Below are positions 30,388 through 39,821 of a stretch of DNA of 64,000 nt, in pieces. The DNA comes from Planctomycetaceae bacterium. GTDB taxonomy: Bacteria; Planctomycetota; Planctomycetia; Gemmatales; Gemmataceae. The stretch spans positions 124,001 through 188,000 of the forward strand of contig PNLP01000008.1 in NCBI GenBank assembly GCA_013823135.1, in the 5' to 3' direction. The notes below the pieces were generated by a model. The model saw only the letters and a list, made by a program, of their open reading frames with translations. It did not search any database and was not told the origin of the DNA. The position numbers and the translations under genes were made by a program. Every line of letters begins with the position of its first letter. The stretch's first letter is position 1.

Positions 30388-33300
30388 TCACTTCACGGAT
30401 TCGCTACCCAGCGGCACGATCTTAACCGCAAGGGGTTCGATCCAGTGCTTGTGATCCGCGTTGTAGTAGAGGTAGCCGCGGCTTGCTGGCCCGCGGTAAA
30501 CTCCGGGCATGTCGCACACGAGTTCTACGGTCAACGCGATCTTCTGTTCGGGAGCCATCTCCCGCCAGTAAAGAACCAGTTCACGGCCGCGAAGTTCGAA
30601 GAAGCTGATCTGTCCCTTTTCGCGCAGGTCGGTCAACTGCTTCATGTCGGTCGGCACCTTCAAGCCCGCCGGCAGGCCGATGATGGCAACCGACATCCCC
30701 TGCCCTTGCTTCTGGAGGTTCTCGAAGTTCACGGCGAGCGGTACTGTATCGCCTTCGTTCGCCTCAGCCTTGCCCAACTTCGTTGCGATTTTCACTGCAC
30801 ACTGCGGAGCGCTCACGGGTGTGAGCGTGGTGTACGTGTAGCTCAGGGCGAACGGATATGCTTGCTTTGCGTCCGTCACGATCTCGACCTCGGATTTCTC
30901 GCCGGCCTTGAAGATCGCGTCCGGATTCTCGATGTCGAGGCCGATCACTTCCACATCCTTATCCGAGAACTTGTGCACGCCAGCCACCTTGCCTCCGACG
31001 GAGACAGTGATCGCGCCACTTTCCGCGGGGTGGGCAGCTTTCTTGGCGTGAAGCGTGAGTGCCTTGAGAGCCATGATCGTTGATTGCGTCGAGCCGAACC
31101 CGCCGTATCCCCCTCGCTGCTGGCTGATCCACTTGGTGCATTCCTTCACCGCCGTGGCGTACTTCGGGTCGTTCGCACGCAGCCAGCCGAGCAGCGTGAT
31201 GGCTGTAGTTTCTATCTGAAGGTCACGACCACCTGAGCGCGTGATGCTCGTGACGGCACCCGTCACCGCACCGTTCTTCGTGTTCTTCTCTTGCAAGCGA
31301 TCGAACAGCTTATGGGCAGTCTCGCGGTCGCCCCGCAGCAAGAGCACGTTCGCGGTGAGTGCGACGAAGTACGAATCCTTGCCACCCACAGAAGCCTCGT
31401 TCAGAGCCTCGGCCTTCAACGCCGCAATCTCTTTCTTGAGGTCTAGTTTCTCGGCGTCGTCGGGGTCGCTCTCAACCAGTGCCCAGACGATGTACGCATC
31501 GGTCGTGTGCTTCGGAGCACCACCGAACGAGTCCAGAGCACGAGCGTTACGCTTGAAGCCACCGTTCCCATCGCGGCGCGACAGCAAGAACTCCTGGGTC
31601 CGCTTGATCATCATCGGATCAACGGGATGAACGCGGGCCATATCCTTGAACTGGAGCAATCCGTAGGCGGTGAGTGCTTCGTGTTGCATGTCGGCACCGC
31701 CGAACCACTCGAAGCCTTGCTTCTGCTTCAACGGCGTGTCCGGGCACTCGAACGAGACGAGCTTCGAGTACCCGTTCACGAGCAACCCCTTCGCACGCGC
31801 TGCGGCCTGCGGGTTGACCTGATTCGTCTGGTTCATGTAGTCGAGGATCAACGTGTTGGGGTAGTTCGAGGTCGAGGTTTGCTCGAAGCAACCACACGGT
31901 TCGCGGAGCAACCCTTCGAGCCCTTTCACGAGGTCGGACATGGAAGTTGGATAGACTTCCAGCCGAACCTTGAGCGAACCTGGCACGATGTCCTTCGGCA
32001 GCGTGATCGTGCTGCGGGCTCGGCCTTCGATCATGTCGCTGAAGGAACCGACACCAGGGAAGCCGTCCGGCACGATCTTGATCGAGCGAGCGATGGTGTC
32101 GTTGTCGGCCCCGCTGCTGACGCCCGTGAGAAGCACGCTCGCATCTCCCTGGAGCTTATTGGCCGTCATGCGGACGATGCGCCGTCCCTTGCCGTTGCCC
32201 GCGAGGTCGAAGATGTCCGACGACTTGCCTTCAACCTTCAGGCCGCTGGTTGCGAGAGTGTACGCCACCGATCGGCGATCGTCGCTGTCGTTGGTCACGC
32301 GAACGGGGACATCAATCTTGTCGGTGTGGGACACTTCCAGTGGTAGCTTCGGATCGAGGCTGAACGGTTTGCGGGCTTCGATGGTCTTTGTAATCGCCCC
32401 AATGCGGCCGTCGATGGTGTGACCGGCGACAAGAACTTGGTAGCGAGCGACGTCGTCCGAGAGTTGGAACTCGACCGTCGTCTTGCCGCTGTTCGGCAAC
32501 ACGAGCACGGGGTTCCAGTAAACGGTTTCGGTGAAATCGGAACGCACTTCGCCAAGCGACGGATCTCGCTGGTGAGCGTATTCGCGGACCACGAACGGCA
32601 TCGCGAATCCTTGACCGAACTGAGGATCAGGCTCATGAGCCATCTCATCTCGGGGCATACCTCTGCCGGGCCCCCGGCCTGGGCGTCCCTGGAAGTCTTT
32701 GGCTCGCCCGTTTACCTGTTGGGCATCCTTTGCGAACTTCTCGGCAGCTTCCTGTTTGAATTCCTTACGATTGGCATCGAGGCCGGGTTTCCCATCCGCA
32801 CGCTCGTTTACACGGTTGCGCTCGATCGCCCACACGGGTGGTGCGGCGGGCCGCATTGGTGCAGGACGCGGTCCGGCAGCAGGCACGGGTTTGTTAACAG
32901 GATCAAACCCTGGGGGAGGCATTCCACCAATCGGGCCAGCCATGGGTGCCGCCTGGAAATCCATCGCGGCTTCTCGCTCCATCGGTGCCCGTCCTGCGCG
33001 GGCGAAGTTTTCTCCACCTCCATCGATCGCACTGCCGATTTTCGAGAAGGTCGTGTTCGCGTTCTTCCCCATGCTGGTGACCATGACCATCATCAACGCG
33101 CAGACGGCGACGGTTGCTCCGCCGGCGATGTAGGGGCGGCCCCAGCCAGCGGATTTCGTGGCGGAGGATTTCAGCACGCTCAGAATCAAGAAGAAGACCA
33201 GTCCGACGAGCAGACCACGGGTGATCCACCACTCGGCCCCCTCGGCGAAGCGAGTCTCGTATCGTTTGAACTCGGCCGAGGCAAGCCGTGATTGTTGCTC

Positions 33301-36105
33301 CGCGACCTGCAACGCCATCTGTGCTGCGGCAACTTGACCAGCAATGCCACCGCCATTCGCGTTCTGGGATTGCTGCAAATCTCGCTGAGCGATCTCTCGC
33401 CGGAGGGTGGCCACTTCCATCGCGGGTCGGAACTCAGCATTCAGCCGTTGTGTTTCAAGGCGGTACAGTTCGAGGGGAGCGGTAGTTACCTGCCCGTGGG
33501 CGACGAGCATCCGATTCACGTCCTCACGATCAGCGGGGTTGATCGGATCGCCATTCTGCTCCGCGAATCGACGCCAGCCCTGCGTGGCGAGAAGAAGATC
33601 GAGCGAGACCCCGGCCTTCGGGTGATCCGTCAGCAGGAAGTCGGCATGTTCCAATTCGGCGGGGTTCTTCACTTCGCCCGACAGCAGGAAGTGCGTCGGC
33701 AACAGCCGATCCGTCTTGTTGTCGGCCATCGTGATGACGCTCTGATTCACGACTCCCACGAGCAAGATCGCGGGCGTCGGCGTTTCCTTCTCGTTGAACG
33801 CGGAGAGTTCTAGCCGCACTTTGCCCCCCGGCGAGTAACGTGCCTTATCCGGGTTGATGTTGAGCATCAGTTGCTCGCCGGGTTTCCGGTACACGAGGCG
33901 TTCGGCACGCGGGATGAGTTGGGCGCGGCCGGCTTCCTCACCCTTGGGTTCCTCGAAAACCGTGACGCGAGTGACGCCACCGACGGCCTGATCGCCCTGG
34001 AGTTTCACCTCCGCGGGTTTGCCGGCTTGGACCACGATTTTCTGGTGACCGATAAGCCGACCGCGAGCATACGCCCCAACGTGGAGCGTCTTCGGCCCCT
34101 GGCTCACCTGGAGTTGTACGCGGATCGCACCACCGCGATCGGTCACGGCATCGGGGGTCGTCATCACCACGCCGTCCGCTTTCGCGACCGGCAGCGGGAA
34201 GCCGTCCTTCGTCGGGGTCGTGATTCCGATGGGTGAAGCGAGCTTGAGGAAGTACTGCACGCCGGCTTTCGGCGTCAGAGTGAACACGCCCTGGCCGCGG
34301 CTCACGCCGGGGTTCTCGGCATCGGTCAGCGTGGCAGCCTCGCCAACGGTATTGGTGCCGTCTGTGATGACGCCATTGATGTCGGCCGGCTTGCCGAGTG
34401 GCGTGCGAACCTGGAAGTAGACGCGGCCCGGAAGCCCTTCGACCATGTCCCCACCTTCGGGGAAGAACTCGACGCTCAGGTTCTTGGTCACGAGCGGGAT
34501 GGGCCGCACGATCGGTTCGGCATCGCTGCCATCCTGAATGTTGACACTCAGCGTCGTACTCGGGGGCACATCTGGTTTGGCAGCCTTTGCGAAAATGTCG
34601 GCGGGAATCTGGAAGCGCACGTTCAGCACGGCCTTCGTGGTGCCGCCTTCATTGACGATCGCGAACCGCGCGGCATCTTGCTTGTGAAACTCACGCCCAT
34701 CAACAGTCGCGACGACGTTCGCGGTCGCGTCTTTCATGGGGCCGCCAGCCGTGCGACTCACCTCGATGCGTGCCTGCACGAACTCACCGGGTCCGTAGGA
34801 CTTGCCGTCGAATTCGAGCTTCTTCTCGAAGGTATCCGGCACGTAGCGGTTCACGATAAACTTGCGGGTTTCCAGCAGCACTTGTCGGCCGCTGACGATC
34901 TCGAACAGATCGAGTTTGTACTCGCCACCGGGGGCGTCCGAAGCGAGGGCGTACTCACCGACCCCGATACCACGGAGTGGCTTGCTGTCTGGCCCAATAA
35001 CGGGTTCCAGGTTGTTGATGAGTCGGCCGTTGCCGTCGCCGAGGGGCACCACAGAGTCGCTCGGATCGCGGAGACGGAAGCTGAGGTGAACGTCGGTCGC
35101 GGGCGGCTTCAGGCTCGACCGATCGAGCGTCAGCGACCGGAAGCGGATCGTTTCGCCCGGCTTGTAGAGGGGCTTGTCGGTCGCAAGATGCGTGACGAAC
35201 ACTGGCCGCGACAGGGCGATTCGCTCTATCAATCCGCTCTTACGATCGTCGTCGGTAAAGGCGACCACTTCCAGGAACAGCTCGGTTCCAGGTTTCACCT
35301 GATTCCAGAAAGCCGTGCCGAGTTCGAGCGTGGCCGCGCCGTTCGGCTTGTCGTGTGTCTGCTTGAAGAGTTCGTTATTCTGCGAATCCTTGACGATGAC
35401 ATCGAGTTGCTTGGGCCGGCGGACGGCACCGTGGCGAAGCGTTTCAATCTGCCACTTGTTCGGCGCGCCGGGTTGGATGTGGTCCGGGCCAGTCAAGCGG
35501 ACAACGAACTCTTTCGCCTCGATGGCCTTGCGGGCCTCCTCGAGAGCCAACTGATACTTCTTTGCGGTATCCTGTTCGCGTGCCGTCGCCTCGTCGAGCG
35601 ATTTCCTCGCCGCTTGCTGTGCGGCCTGTTGCTGTGCCGCGAGTTGGGCGAGTTCGGCACGGCTCTTTTCTGCGTTGAGCTTCGCGCTATCAGCCTCACG
35701 CGACTTCTCGTTCCAGTTGGAAGCGTTGTAGGCAACGACAGTGCCGAGCCCGCCGAGGACGACGAGCACAGATGCCGCCACTTTCCATTGTGACCGCGAG
35801 ATTTTCATGGGTTTCTCCCGCCCGTTGGGGGTCGATTGGGGTGAGGTCTTCGAATCGAGGTGTGAGAATGCCTTCTCGGGTTGAGTTGGCTTTACGCGAT
35901 CGCGAACAACTGGTTCGGGCAATCCTGAGACGTGATGAATCAGGTCTGCATAGAAGCTAATGAACTGGATGTAATGTGTCTCGGCCTCGGGGTGATTGAG
36001 GACGAGTTCTTCGAGGCGTTGCACTTCTTCCGGGCTGATCGACTCCTCACACAACTTGTCGAGGAGGGTTTGCAACTCGGCGATCACGGGTGACGCGGGG
36101 TTCAT
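30388..36105 (-). CDS. Alpha-2-macroglobulin family protein with N-terminal anti-sigma-like domain
   Basis: The product has 1905 residues. Residues 1-60 resemble the cytoplasmic domain of planctomycete FecR/anti-sigma proteins (ESISPEEVQRLEELVLNHPE, then a YIQFISFYADL helix). A membrane helix (about 108-126) and an Ala/Gln-rich coiled coil (about 131-198) follow. The A2M part has an MG2 segment (DKPLYKPGETIRFRSL, about 310). Two further membrane helices lie at about 958-978 and 990-1012, then a Pro/Met/Arg-rich stretch (about 1040-1150). The thioester motif is CGCFEQ at 1404-1409, so it could trap proteases covalently. The ATG overlaps the sigma factor stop by four bases. Bacterial A2Ms are usually paired with penicillin-binding protein 1C; none is present here. 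Confidence 0.9.
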   Translation of the reverse strand: MNPASPVIAELQTLLDKLCEESISPEEVQRLEELVLNHPEAETHYIQFISFYADLIHHVSGLPEPVVRDRVKPTQPEKAFSHLDSKTSPQSTPNGREKPMKISRSQWKVAASVLVVLGGLGTVVAYNASNWNEKSREADSAKLNAEKSRAELAQLAAQQQAAQQAARKSLDEATAREQDTAKKYQLALEEARKAIEAKEFVVRLTGPDHIQPGAPNKWQIETLRHGAVRRPKQLDVIVKDSQNNELFKQTHDKPNGAATLELGTAFWNQVKPGTELFLEVVAFTDDDRKSGLIERIALSRPVFVTHLATDKPLYKPGETIRFRSLTLDRSSLKPPATDVHLSFRLRDPSDSVVPLGDGNGRLINNLEPVIGPDSKPLRGIGVGEYALASDAPGGEYKLDLFEIVSGRQVLLETRKFIVNRYVPDTFEKKLEFDGKSYGPGEFVQARIEVSRTAGGPMKDATANVVATVDGREFHKQDAARFAIVNEGGTTKAVLNVRFQIPADIFAKAAKPDVPPSTTLSVNIQDGSDAEPIVRPIPLVTKNLSVEFFPEGGDMVEGLPGRVYFQVRTPLGKPADINGVITDGTNTVGEAATLTDAENPGVSRGQGVFTLTPKAGVQYFLKLASPIGITTPTKDGFPLPVAKADGVVMTTPDAVTDRGGAIRVQLQVSQGPKTLHVGAYARGRLIGHQKIVVQAGKPAEVKLQGDQAVGGVTRVTVFEEPKGEEAGRAQLIPRAERLVYRKPGEQLMLNINPDKARYSPGGKVRLELSAFNEKETPTPAILLVGVVNQSVITMADNKTDRLLPTHFLLSGEVKNPAELEHADFLLTDHPKAGVSLDLLLATQGWRRFAEQNGDPINPADREDVNRMLVAHGQVTTAPLELYRLETQRLNAEFRPAMEVATLRREIAQRDLQQSQNANGGGIAGQVAAAQMALQVAEQQSRLASAEFKRYETRFAEGAEWWITRGLLVGLVFFLILSVLKSSATKSAGWGRPYIAGGATVAVCALMMVMVTSMGKNANTTFSKIGSAIDGGGENFARAGRAPMEREAAMDFQAAPMAGPIGGMPPPGFDPVNKPVPAAGPRPAPMRPAAPPVWAIERNRVNERADGKPGLDANRKEFKQEAAEKFAKDAQQVNGRAKDFQGRPGRGPGRGMPRDEMAHEPDPQFGQGFAMPFVVREYAHQRDPSLGEVRSDFTETVYWNPVLVLPNSGKTTVEFQLSDDVARYQVLVAGHTIDGRIGAITKTIEARKPFSLDPKLPLEVSHTDKIDVPVRVTNDSDDRRSVAYTLATSGLKVEGKSSDIFDLAGNGKGRRIVRMTANKLQGDASVLLTGVSSGADNDTIARSIKIVPDGFPGVGSFSDMIEGRARSTITLPKDIVPGSLKVRLEVYPTSMSDLVKGLEGLLREPCGCFEQTSTSNYPNTLILDYMNQTNQVNPQAAARAKGLLVNGYSKLVSFECPDTPLKQKQGFEWFGGADMQHEALTAYGLLQFKDMARVHPVDPMMIKRTQEFLLSRRDGNGGFKRNARALDSFGGAPKHTTDAYIVWALVESDPDDAEKLDLKKEIAALKAEALNEASVGGKDSYFVALTANVLLLRGDRETAHKLFDRLQEKNTKNGAVTGAVTSITRSGGRDLQIETTAITLLGWLRANDPKYATAVKECTKWISQQRGGYGGFGSTQSTIMALKALTLHAKKAAHPAESGAITVSVGGKVAGVHKFSDKDVEVIGLDIENPDAIFKAGEKSEVEIVTDAKQAYPFALSYTYTTLTPVSAPQCAVKIATKLGKAEANEGDTVPLAVNFENLQKQGQGMSVAIIGLPAGLKVPTDMKQLTDLREKGQISFFELRGRELVLYWREMAPEQKIALTVELVCDMPGVYRGPASRGYLYYNADHKHWIEPLAVKIVPLGSESVK

Positions 36106-36668
36106 GCCTGGCCCTCCTGGGCGAGCGATTTCTGGACGCAGTTGAATAGCACTTGGCGGAGTTTCGCCAGTGCCTTGTAGACCGCGTCCACCGAGCGGCC
36201 GAGCTGTTCCGATGTTGATTGCGTGGTGGCTCCGTCGGCGAACCGGCGTGCCAGGAGGTCGCGATCACGCTGGCTGAGCTTTTCAAGACACGAGGCCAGT
36301 GCCTCTCGCCGATCATCGAGTTGCTGGCCTTCGGGTTGCCCGGCGGCTTCCGACATGCGATCAAGAAAAACCTGACTCAACCGCACGCGGGCACGGTTCG
36401 ACTTCTTGTAGAAATCGAGCACCTTGTTGTAAGCCACTCGGCGGCCCCACGCGAGGAACTCGGTCGGCGGGGCGTTCGCATCGAATTTGTCCCACATCAC
36501 GATGCTCGTTTCTTGAAGCACGTCGTCCGCGTCCGCCCGGTGTGGCAACAGCGTGAGGACGTACGCATACAGCCTCCGCTCGTTCTGGAGGAACATGCGG
36601 AGGAACAACTTGTGCTTATCCGCCGGCGACGGGAGCGGGTCAGGCTGATTGTCGGCGTCCATTCCCAT
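36102..36668 (-). CDS. RNA polymerase sigma-70 family factor (Rhodopirellula/Verrucomicrobium type)
   Basis: The product has 188 residues from the ATG at 36668; ATGs at 36662 and 36728 are alternatives. Region 2 (about 20-90) has RRLYAYVLTLLPHRADADDVLQETSIVMW and FLAWGRRVAYNKVLDFYKK. Region 4 (about 120-180) has LSQRDRDLLARRFADGATTQSTSEQLGRSVDAVYKALAKLRQVL. The pattern fits the TIGR02989-like subgroup, whose partner is normally a FecR-like anti-sigma protein encoded just downstream. Here the downstream gene is the A2M fusion, whose start overlaps this stop by four bases. The target regulon is unknown. Confidence 0.93.
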   Translation of the reverse strand: MGMDADNQPDPLPSPADKHKLFLRMFLQNERRLYAYVLTLLPHRADADDVLQETSIVMWDKFDANAPPTEFLAWGRRVAYNKVLDFYKKSNRARVRLSQVFLDRMSEAAGQPEGQQLDDRREALASCLEKLSQRDRDLLARRFADGATTQSTSEQLGRSVDAVYKALAKLRQVLFNCVQKSLAQEGQA

Positions 36669-36800
36669 GAAAGGCACCCGGAGAGTGACAGGCTCCCCGG
36701 CCGCGGCCGGGAACGAGCACGCTACCACTTAGTTGACGCCGACGCCGGGAATTGGAAGAAAAAATCGGATCTCCGCCATTCTTGTGGATGTTTGGTAATG

Positions 36801-36860
36801 GTGGGGCAGGCATTCTTGCCTGCCCAAGCGATAAATGGCAGGCAAGAATGCCTGCCCCAC
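36801..36860. repeat. Perfect inverted repeat, REP/BIME-like doublet
   Basis: Two 24-base arms (36801-36824 and 36837-36860) are exact reverse complements around a 12-base spacer. Each arm is itself a hairpin: GGGCAGGCA-TTCT-TGCCTGCCC on the left and GGCAGGCA-AGAA-TGCCTGCC on the right. The flanking TTTGGT and ACCAAA extend the symmetry. This head-to-head doublet is typical of dispersed intergenic REP elements. It lies upstream of the sigma factor gene, between it and the preceding minus-strand gene. Confidence 0.85.
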
Positions 36861-36954
36861 CAAACTAACATTGATTTCCCAAACATTCGCGGAGAGTCAG
36901 AAAAACGAAATGTCGCAAACACCGCGGCAAGTTCTGGAAACGTGAACCGCCGGA

Positions 36955-37788
36955 TCAGAGCACAAACCGGAACAGCACAGCCACGATCAGTGAGAAGATC
37001 ACGATGTAAATTGTGAGCCGAATGGAGTCGTCCAGGGTGCGTCGTGCGAGCAAGCGCCGCAACGCGGCACGGTCGCCCGACTCGATCGCGATCTGGAGGT
37101 TCAGCTCGTAATTGCTCGACGGGTAATCCCGAACCGCCTCCTCGGTCAACGGCTTCGACGCAACCGCCGATGCAACCTGCACCGGTCCCGCGACCAGGTG
37201 CAGGCCGAGTTCATCTGAAAACGCAAACGACGCCGGCCAGCACTCGGCCCGCGTTTTGTCGGGAAGCAGTTGCCAGAGGTCGCGGATCAGCCTTTCCTCG
37301 GGGGCGTCTCGCCGTATGACCACGCGATTTCCGTCCACGATTGCCTGCGCTGCGCCGAGCAGCAAGGGGCCATCCCCAACCTTCAAGATGCCGTCGAGTT
37401 GCTCGATGGTCCGTTCGGGCAGCACCTCGACTGGCCACGCGAGTTCCGGGAGTGTGCCCGTCGCGTTCCAGTTCACGGGGTAGCGGTCGGAGATGGCGAA
37501 GGGGTCGCCGAGGTGCCGATACAGGTCGCGCGACAACAACAGGAACCGGAAGCCGATCACATCGCCGGAACCGGGGCGATCCTCCGCACGCACGACCGCG
37601 ACGTGGGCTTTGCCGAAGGGACATGCGAAGTGAGCGAGCTGGCAACGCACGCCCGGGGGCCGGATACCAAACAGCGTTGCGATCCGTTCCGCCTCGGCCG
37701 TGTCGAACTCGGGCGTGCTACCGACGATTTTCACCCCGCGTGCGTCGGCCAGTGCGATAGCTTGTTGAATCCGGAGGTCGGGTGTCAT
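36955..37788 (-). CDS. Unknown protein with C-terminal membrane anchor
   Basis: The product has 277 residues from the ATG at 37788, which overlaps the oxidoreductase stop by four bases. There is no signal peptide. Residues 1-250 look soluble, with [25 protein letters not shown] and [24 protein letters not shown] blocks. A single hydrophobic helix at the extreme C-terminus ([19 protein letters not shown], about 258-277) predicts a tail-anchored protein facing the cytoplasm. I do not recognise the family. Tight coupling to the Gfo/Idh/MocA gene suggests joint expression rather than a shared pathway. Confidence 0.75.
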   Translation of the reverse strand: MTPDLRIQQAIALADARGVKIVGSTPEFDTAEAERIATLFGIRPPGVRCQLAHFACPFGKAHVAVVRAEDRPGSGDVIGFRFLLLSRDLYRHLGDPFAISDRYPVNWNATGTLPELAWPVEVLPERTIEQLDGILKVGDGPLLLGAAQAIVDGNRVVIRRDAPEERLIRDLWQLLPDKTRAECWPASFAFSDELGLHLVAGPVQVASAVASKPLTEEAVRDYPSSNYELNLQIAIESGDRAALRRLLARRTLDDSIRLTIYIVIFSLIVAVLFRFVL

Positions 37789-38900
37789 GCCAGGAATTCT
37801 TTCATGGTCGTCACGCGGTGTTCCGTTGCGCCCGCGAACACAGCCGCACACAGCGCGACCGTTTCGATGTTGTCCCGCCCCGAGATTTCGGGCTCGGTGC
37901 CGTCTTCCACCGCGACGAGTAACTGAGCCATGGTCCCCACGAACGCATCGGGGAACCACACATCATCCCAGCGGGGGCGGAACCACATTCCGGGTTGGCG
38001 TCGCGTGCTGAAGTCGAGCGTGCTCGGCTCCCGTGCCGGATACTTCGGCCAGCCGATGGTGCCCTGCATCAAGCCTTCGGTCCCTTCGATCCGCCAGCGA
38101 ATACCAGTCTCACCCGCGACGCCTTCCTTGCACGGCCCGGCCCATACGTCATCCCAGGAACTCGCACGCACGCCGCTGTCGTACTCCAGAATGTACAGGT
38201 TGATGCCGTCCTGGTGCGGGAACTGCGTGCGTGGGTCGGGGCGTGTGCTGGCTAGAACGCGGTCGGGGGTGCCGAGCCAGTAGCGGAATGTGTCGAGGTG
38301 GTGAATCGACATGATGAACGTGGACAGGCTCGCCATGCCCTCGGCCCACGGCATCCAGTGCGGCACGGCTCGCATGTCGATCGTGGCGAGCACGGGTTCG
38401 CCGATCCAACCGCGATTGAGCACATCCTTCGCGGCTCGCACCGACTGATCGAATCGCATGTTCTGATTAACCGCGAGCACGATGCCGGCATCGGCACACA
38501 ACTTGACCAACTCTTTCGCTTCGGCCACGGATAGTGCGAGGGGCTTCTGGGCCAGGATGCCGCGCAGCCGACCAATCCCGAACCCAACGGCACGTCGAAT
38601 CAGATCGGGTTGCTGTTCGGGCGGTACCGCGACATCAAGGATTTCGATCTGCGAATCGGCGAGTAGAGCGTCAATTGAGTCATGAACGAGCGGAACGGCG
38701 TGTCGGGCCGCGACCTTCTGAGCCGTGGCGGGGTTGCGTGATGCAATCGCAACCGGGTTGAAACCAGCGTTGCGATACGCGACCAGGTGGCAATCCGCGA
38801 TGATGAACCCCGCACCTGCGCAACCGATCCGCCAGTCCTTGCGGCGCGGCAACTGCGGGTGAATGTTCAGGTTCAACTCGGTCCCGAAGGCGTGCGACAT
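37785..38900 (-). CDS. Gfo/Idh/MocA family oxidoreductase
   Basis: The product has 371 residues from the ATG at 38900, behind GGGGA; an in-frame ATG at 38936 is less likely. The NAD(P)-binding Rossmann loop GCAGAGFI lies at about 26-33. The usual EKP motif is QKP (118-120), keeping the Lys but replacing the Glu. [11 protein letters not shown] and [13 protein letters not shown] match the substrate-binding domain of this family, which oxidises or reduces sugar derivatives and inositols. There is no Tat signal, so it should be cytoplasmic. The substrate is unknown. The tail-anchored gene overlaps its stop. Confidence 0.9.
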   Translation of the reverse strand: MSHAFGTELNLNIHPQLPRRKDWRIGCAGAGFIIADCHLVAYRNAGFNPVAIASRNPATAQKVAARHAVPLVHDSIDALLADSQIEILDVAVPPEQQPDLIRRAVGFGIGRLRGILAQKPLALSVAEAKELVKLCADAGIVLAVNQNMRFDQSVRAAKDVLNRGWIGEPVLATIDMRAVPHWMPWAEGMASLSTFIMSIHHLDTFRYWLGTPDRVLASTRPDPRTQFPHQDGINLYILEYDSGVRASSWDDVWAGPCKEGVAGETGIRWRIEGTEGLMQGTIGWPKYPAREPSTLDFSTRRQPGMWFRPRWDDVWFPDAFVGTMAQLLVAVEDGTEPEISGRDNIETVALCAAVFAGATEHRVTTMKEFLA

Positions 38901-38952
38901 CACAATTTCCCCAGGACGAGATGGACGAGCCAACAAGCATTAACCCGAAAGT

Positions 38953-39102
38953 CTAATTGGGTGCACCACCGATCATGACCACAACGAGGAGACAGAAGAT
39001 GATTGGGAGGACCAATACGAAGCACCAACCAAGGACTTGAAAGCACAGAGTAACGAGTGGAGGTAATCCGAAACCCTCCGAGTGCGCTGCGCGTTCTTGC
39101 AT
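38953..39102 (-). CDS. Small membrane protein of 49 residues
   Basis: An ATG at 39102, preceded by GAGGA nine bases upstream, opens a 49-codon frame ending in TAG. The first 15 residues are polar (MQERAAHSEGFGLPP). One strongly hydrophobic helix follows at about 17-43, including VLPIIFCLLVVVMIGG, and the tail is short. The good ribosome-binding site and membrane-helix composition favour a real gene. It lies between two minus-strand genes. No family is recognised. Confidence 0.6.
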   Translation of the reverse strand: MQERAAHSEGFGLPPLVTLCFQVLGWCFVLVLPIIFCLLVVVMIGGAPN

Positions 39103-39198
39103 CGCTAGGTTCCTCGACACGGTTTGGAAGTGCGAACCAACATTTCGGAGTGTGGTTATTGGCGATTCTTGTGCCAGTGGTCAATGTTGATTGCGTTG

Positions 39199-39804
39199 TC
39201 ACTTCCGTGGGTTGATGAGGAGTTCGAATCCGGGGAGTAGCTTCGACGTGAACGTCGAACCGAACGCGAAGGATCGCACAACCCACCGCTTGCCGTATCG
39301 ACGATGCTGAATCAGCGTCGGTTCGTCTGGGTTGTCGCGGCCATCGAGCACCCAGAATTCGCTGATCGAGGGTACATCGAAATACAACTCGAGGTTTCGC
39401 ACCAAATCCTTCTCGGGCTTACCATCCACCAACACCTCGACGACGAGAACAGGAGAGAGGGTTCGCCAATCCAATTCGCGGAGCGAGGTCTCCCTAGGAA
39501 AGTCCTGATATGCCGCGATGTCGGGTTCGGGAACGGTTGCGCTCTTCCGCGAATGGACGAAGACACGCGGTTCGGAAGTTACGAGATTGATCACCGACGG
39601 ATTGTGCGCGGAGTACATGAAAAGTTTCATGTGAAGCCAGTTTTCGAGGAGGTTCTCAGGCGCGTTGGGCGCGGTGGACACGTACAGCCTCCCGTCGATG
39701 ATTTCGTACTTGAAACCAGGCTCGAAATCCGCCTCATCGTATTCATCGAGAGTGAGGCGGTGGCCGTGATCCTTCGGGCCGAGCTTCAGTTGCACCGTTG
39801 ACAT
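39199..39804 (-). CDS. Uma2 family (DUF820) putative endonuclease
   Basis: The product has 201 residues; the ATG at 39804 has AAGGAG upstream. The PD-(D/E)XK-like core is visible in FKYEIIDGRLYVSTAPN (about 30-46), TVPEPDIAAYQDF and LSPVLVVEVLVDGKPEKDLVRNLELYF. A C-terminal EFWVLDGRDN strand follows, as in DUF820/Uma2 proteins. The family is widely expanded in planctomycetes and cyanobacteria and often linked to mobile elements, but biochemical roles are mostly unproven. No transposase lies nearby. It is 17 bases downstream of ispH on the same strand and may be co-transcribed. Confidence 0.88.
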   Translation of the reverse strand: MSTVQLKLGPKDHGHRLTLDEYDEADFEPGFKYEIIDGRLYVSTAPNAPENLLENWLHMKLFMYSAHNPSVINLVTSEPRVFVHSRKSATVPEPDIAAYQDFPRETSLRELDWRTLSPVLVVEVLVDGKPEKDLVRNLELYFDVPSISEFWVLDGRDNPDEPTLIQHRRYGKRWVVRSFAFGSTFTSKLLPGFELLINPRK

Positions 39805-39821
39805 GACGGGTCTCCTTCGGT

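Noticed and set aside
34678..35793. Long plus-strand frames (371 codons here, 290 codons at 32419) opposite the A2M gene
   Set aside because: They are antisense to MG domains and the coiled coil and show no start signals.
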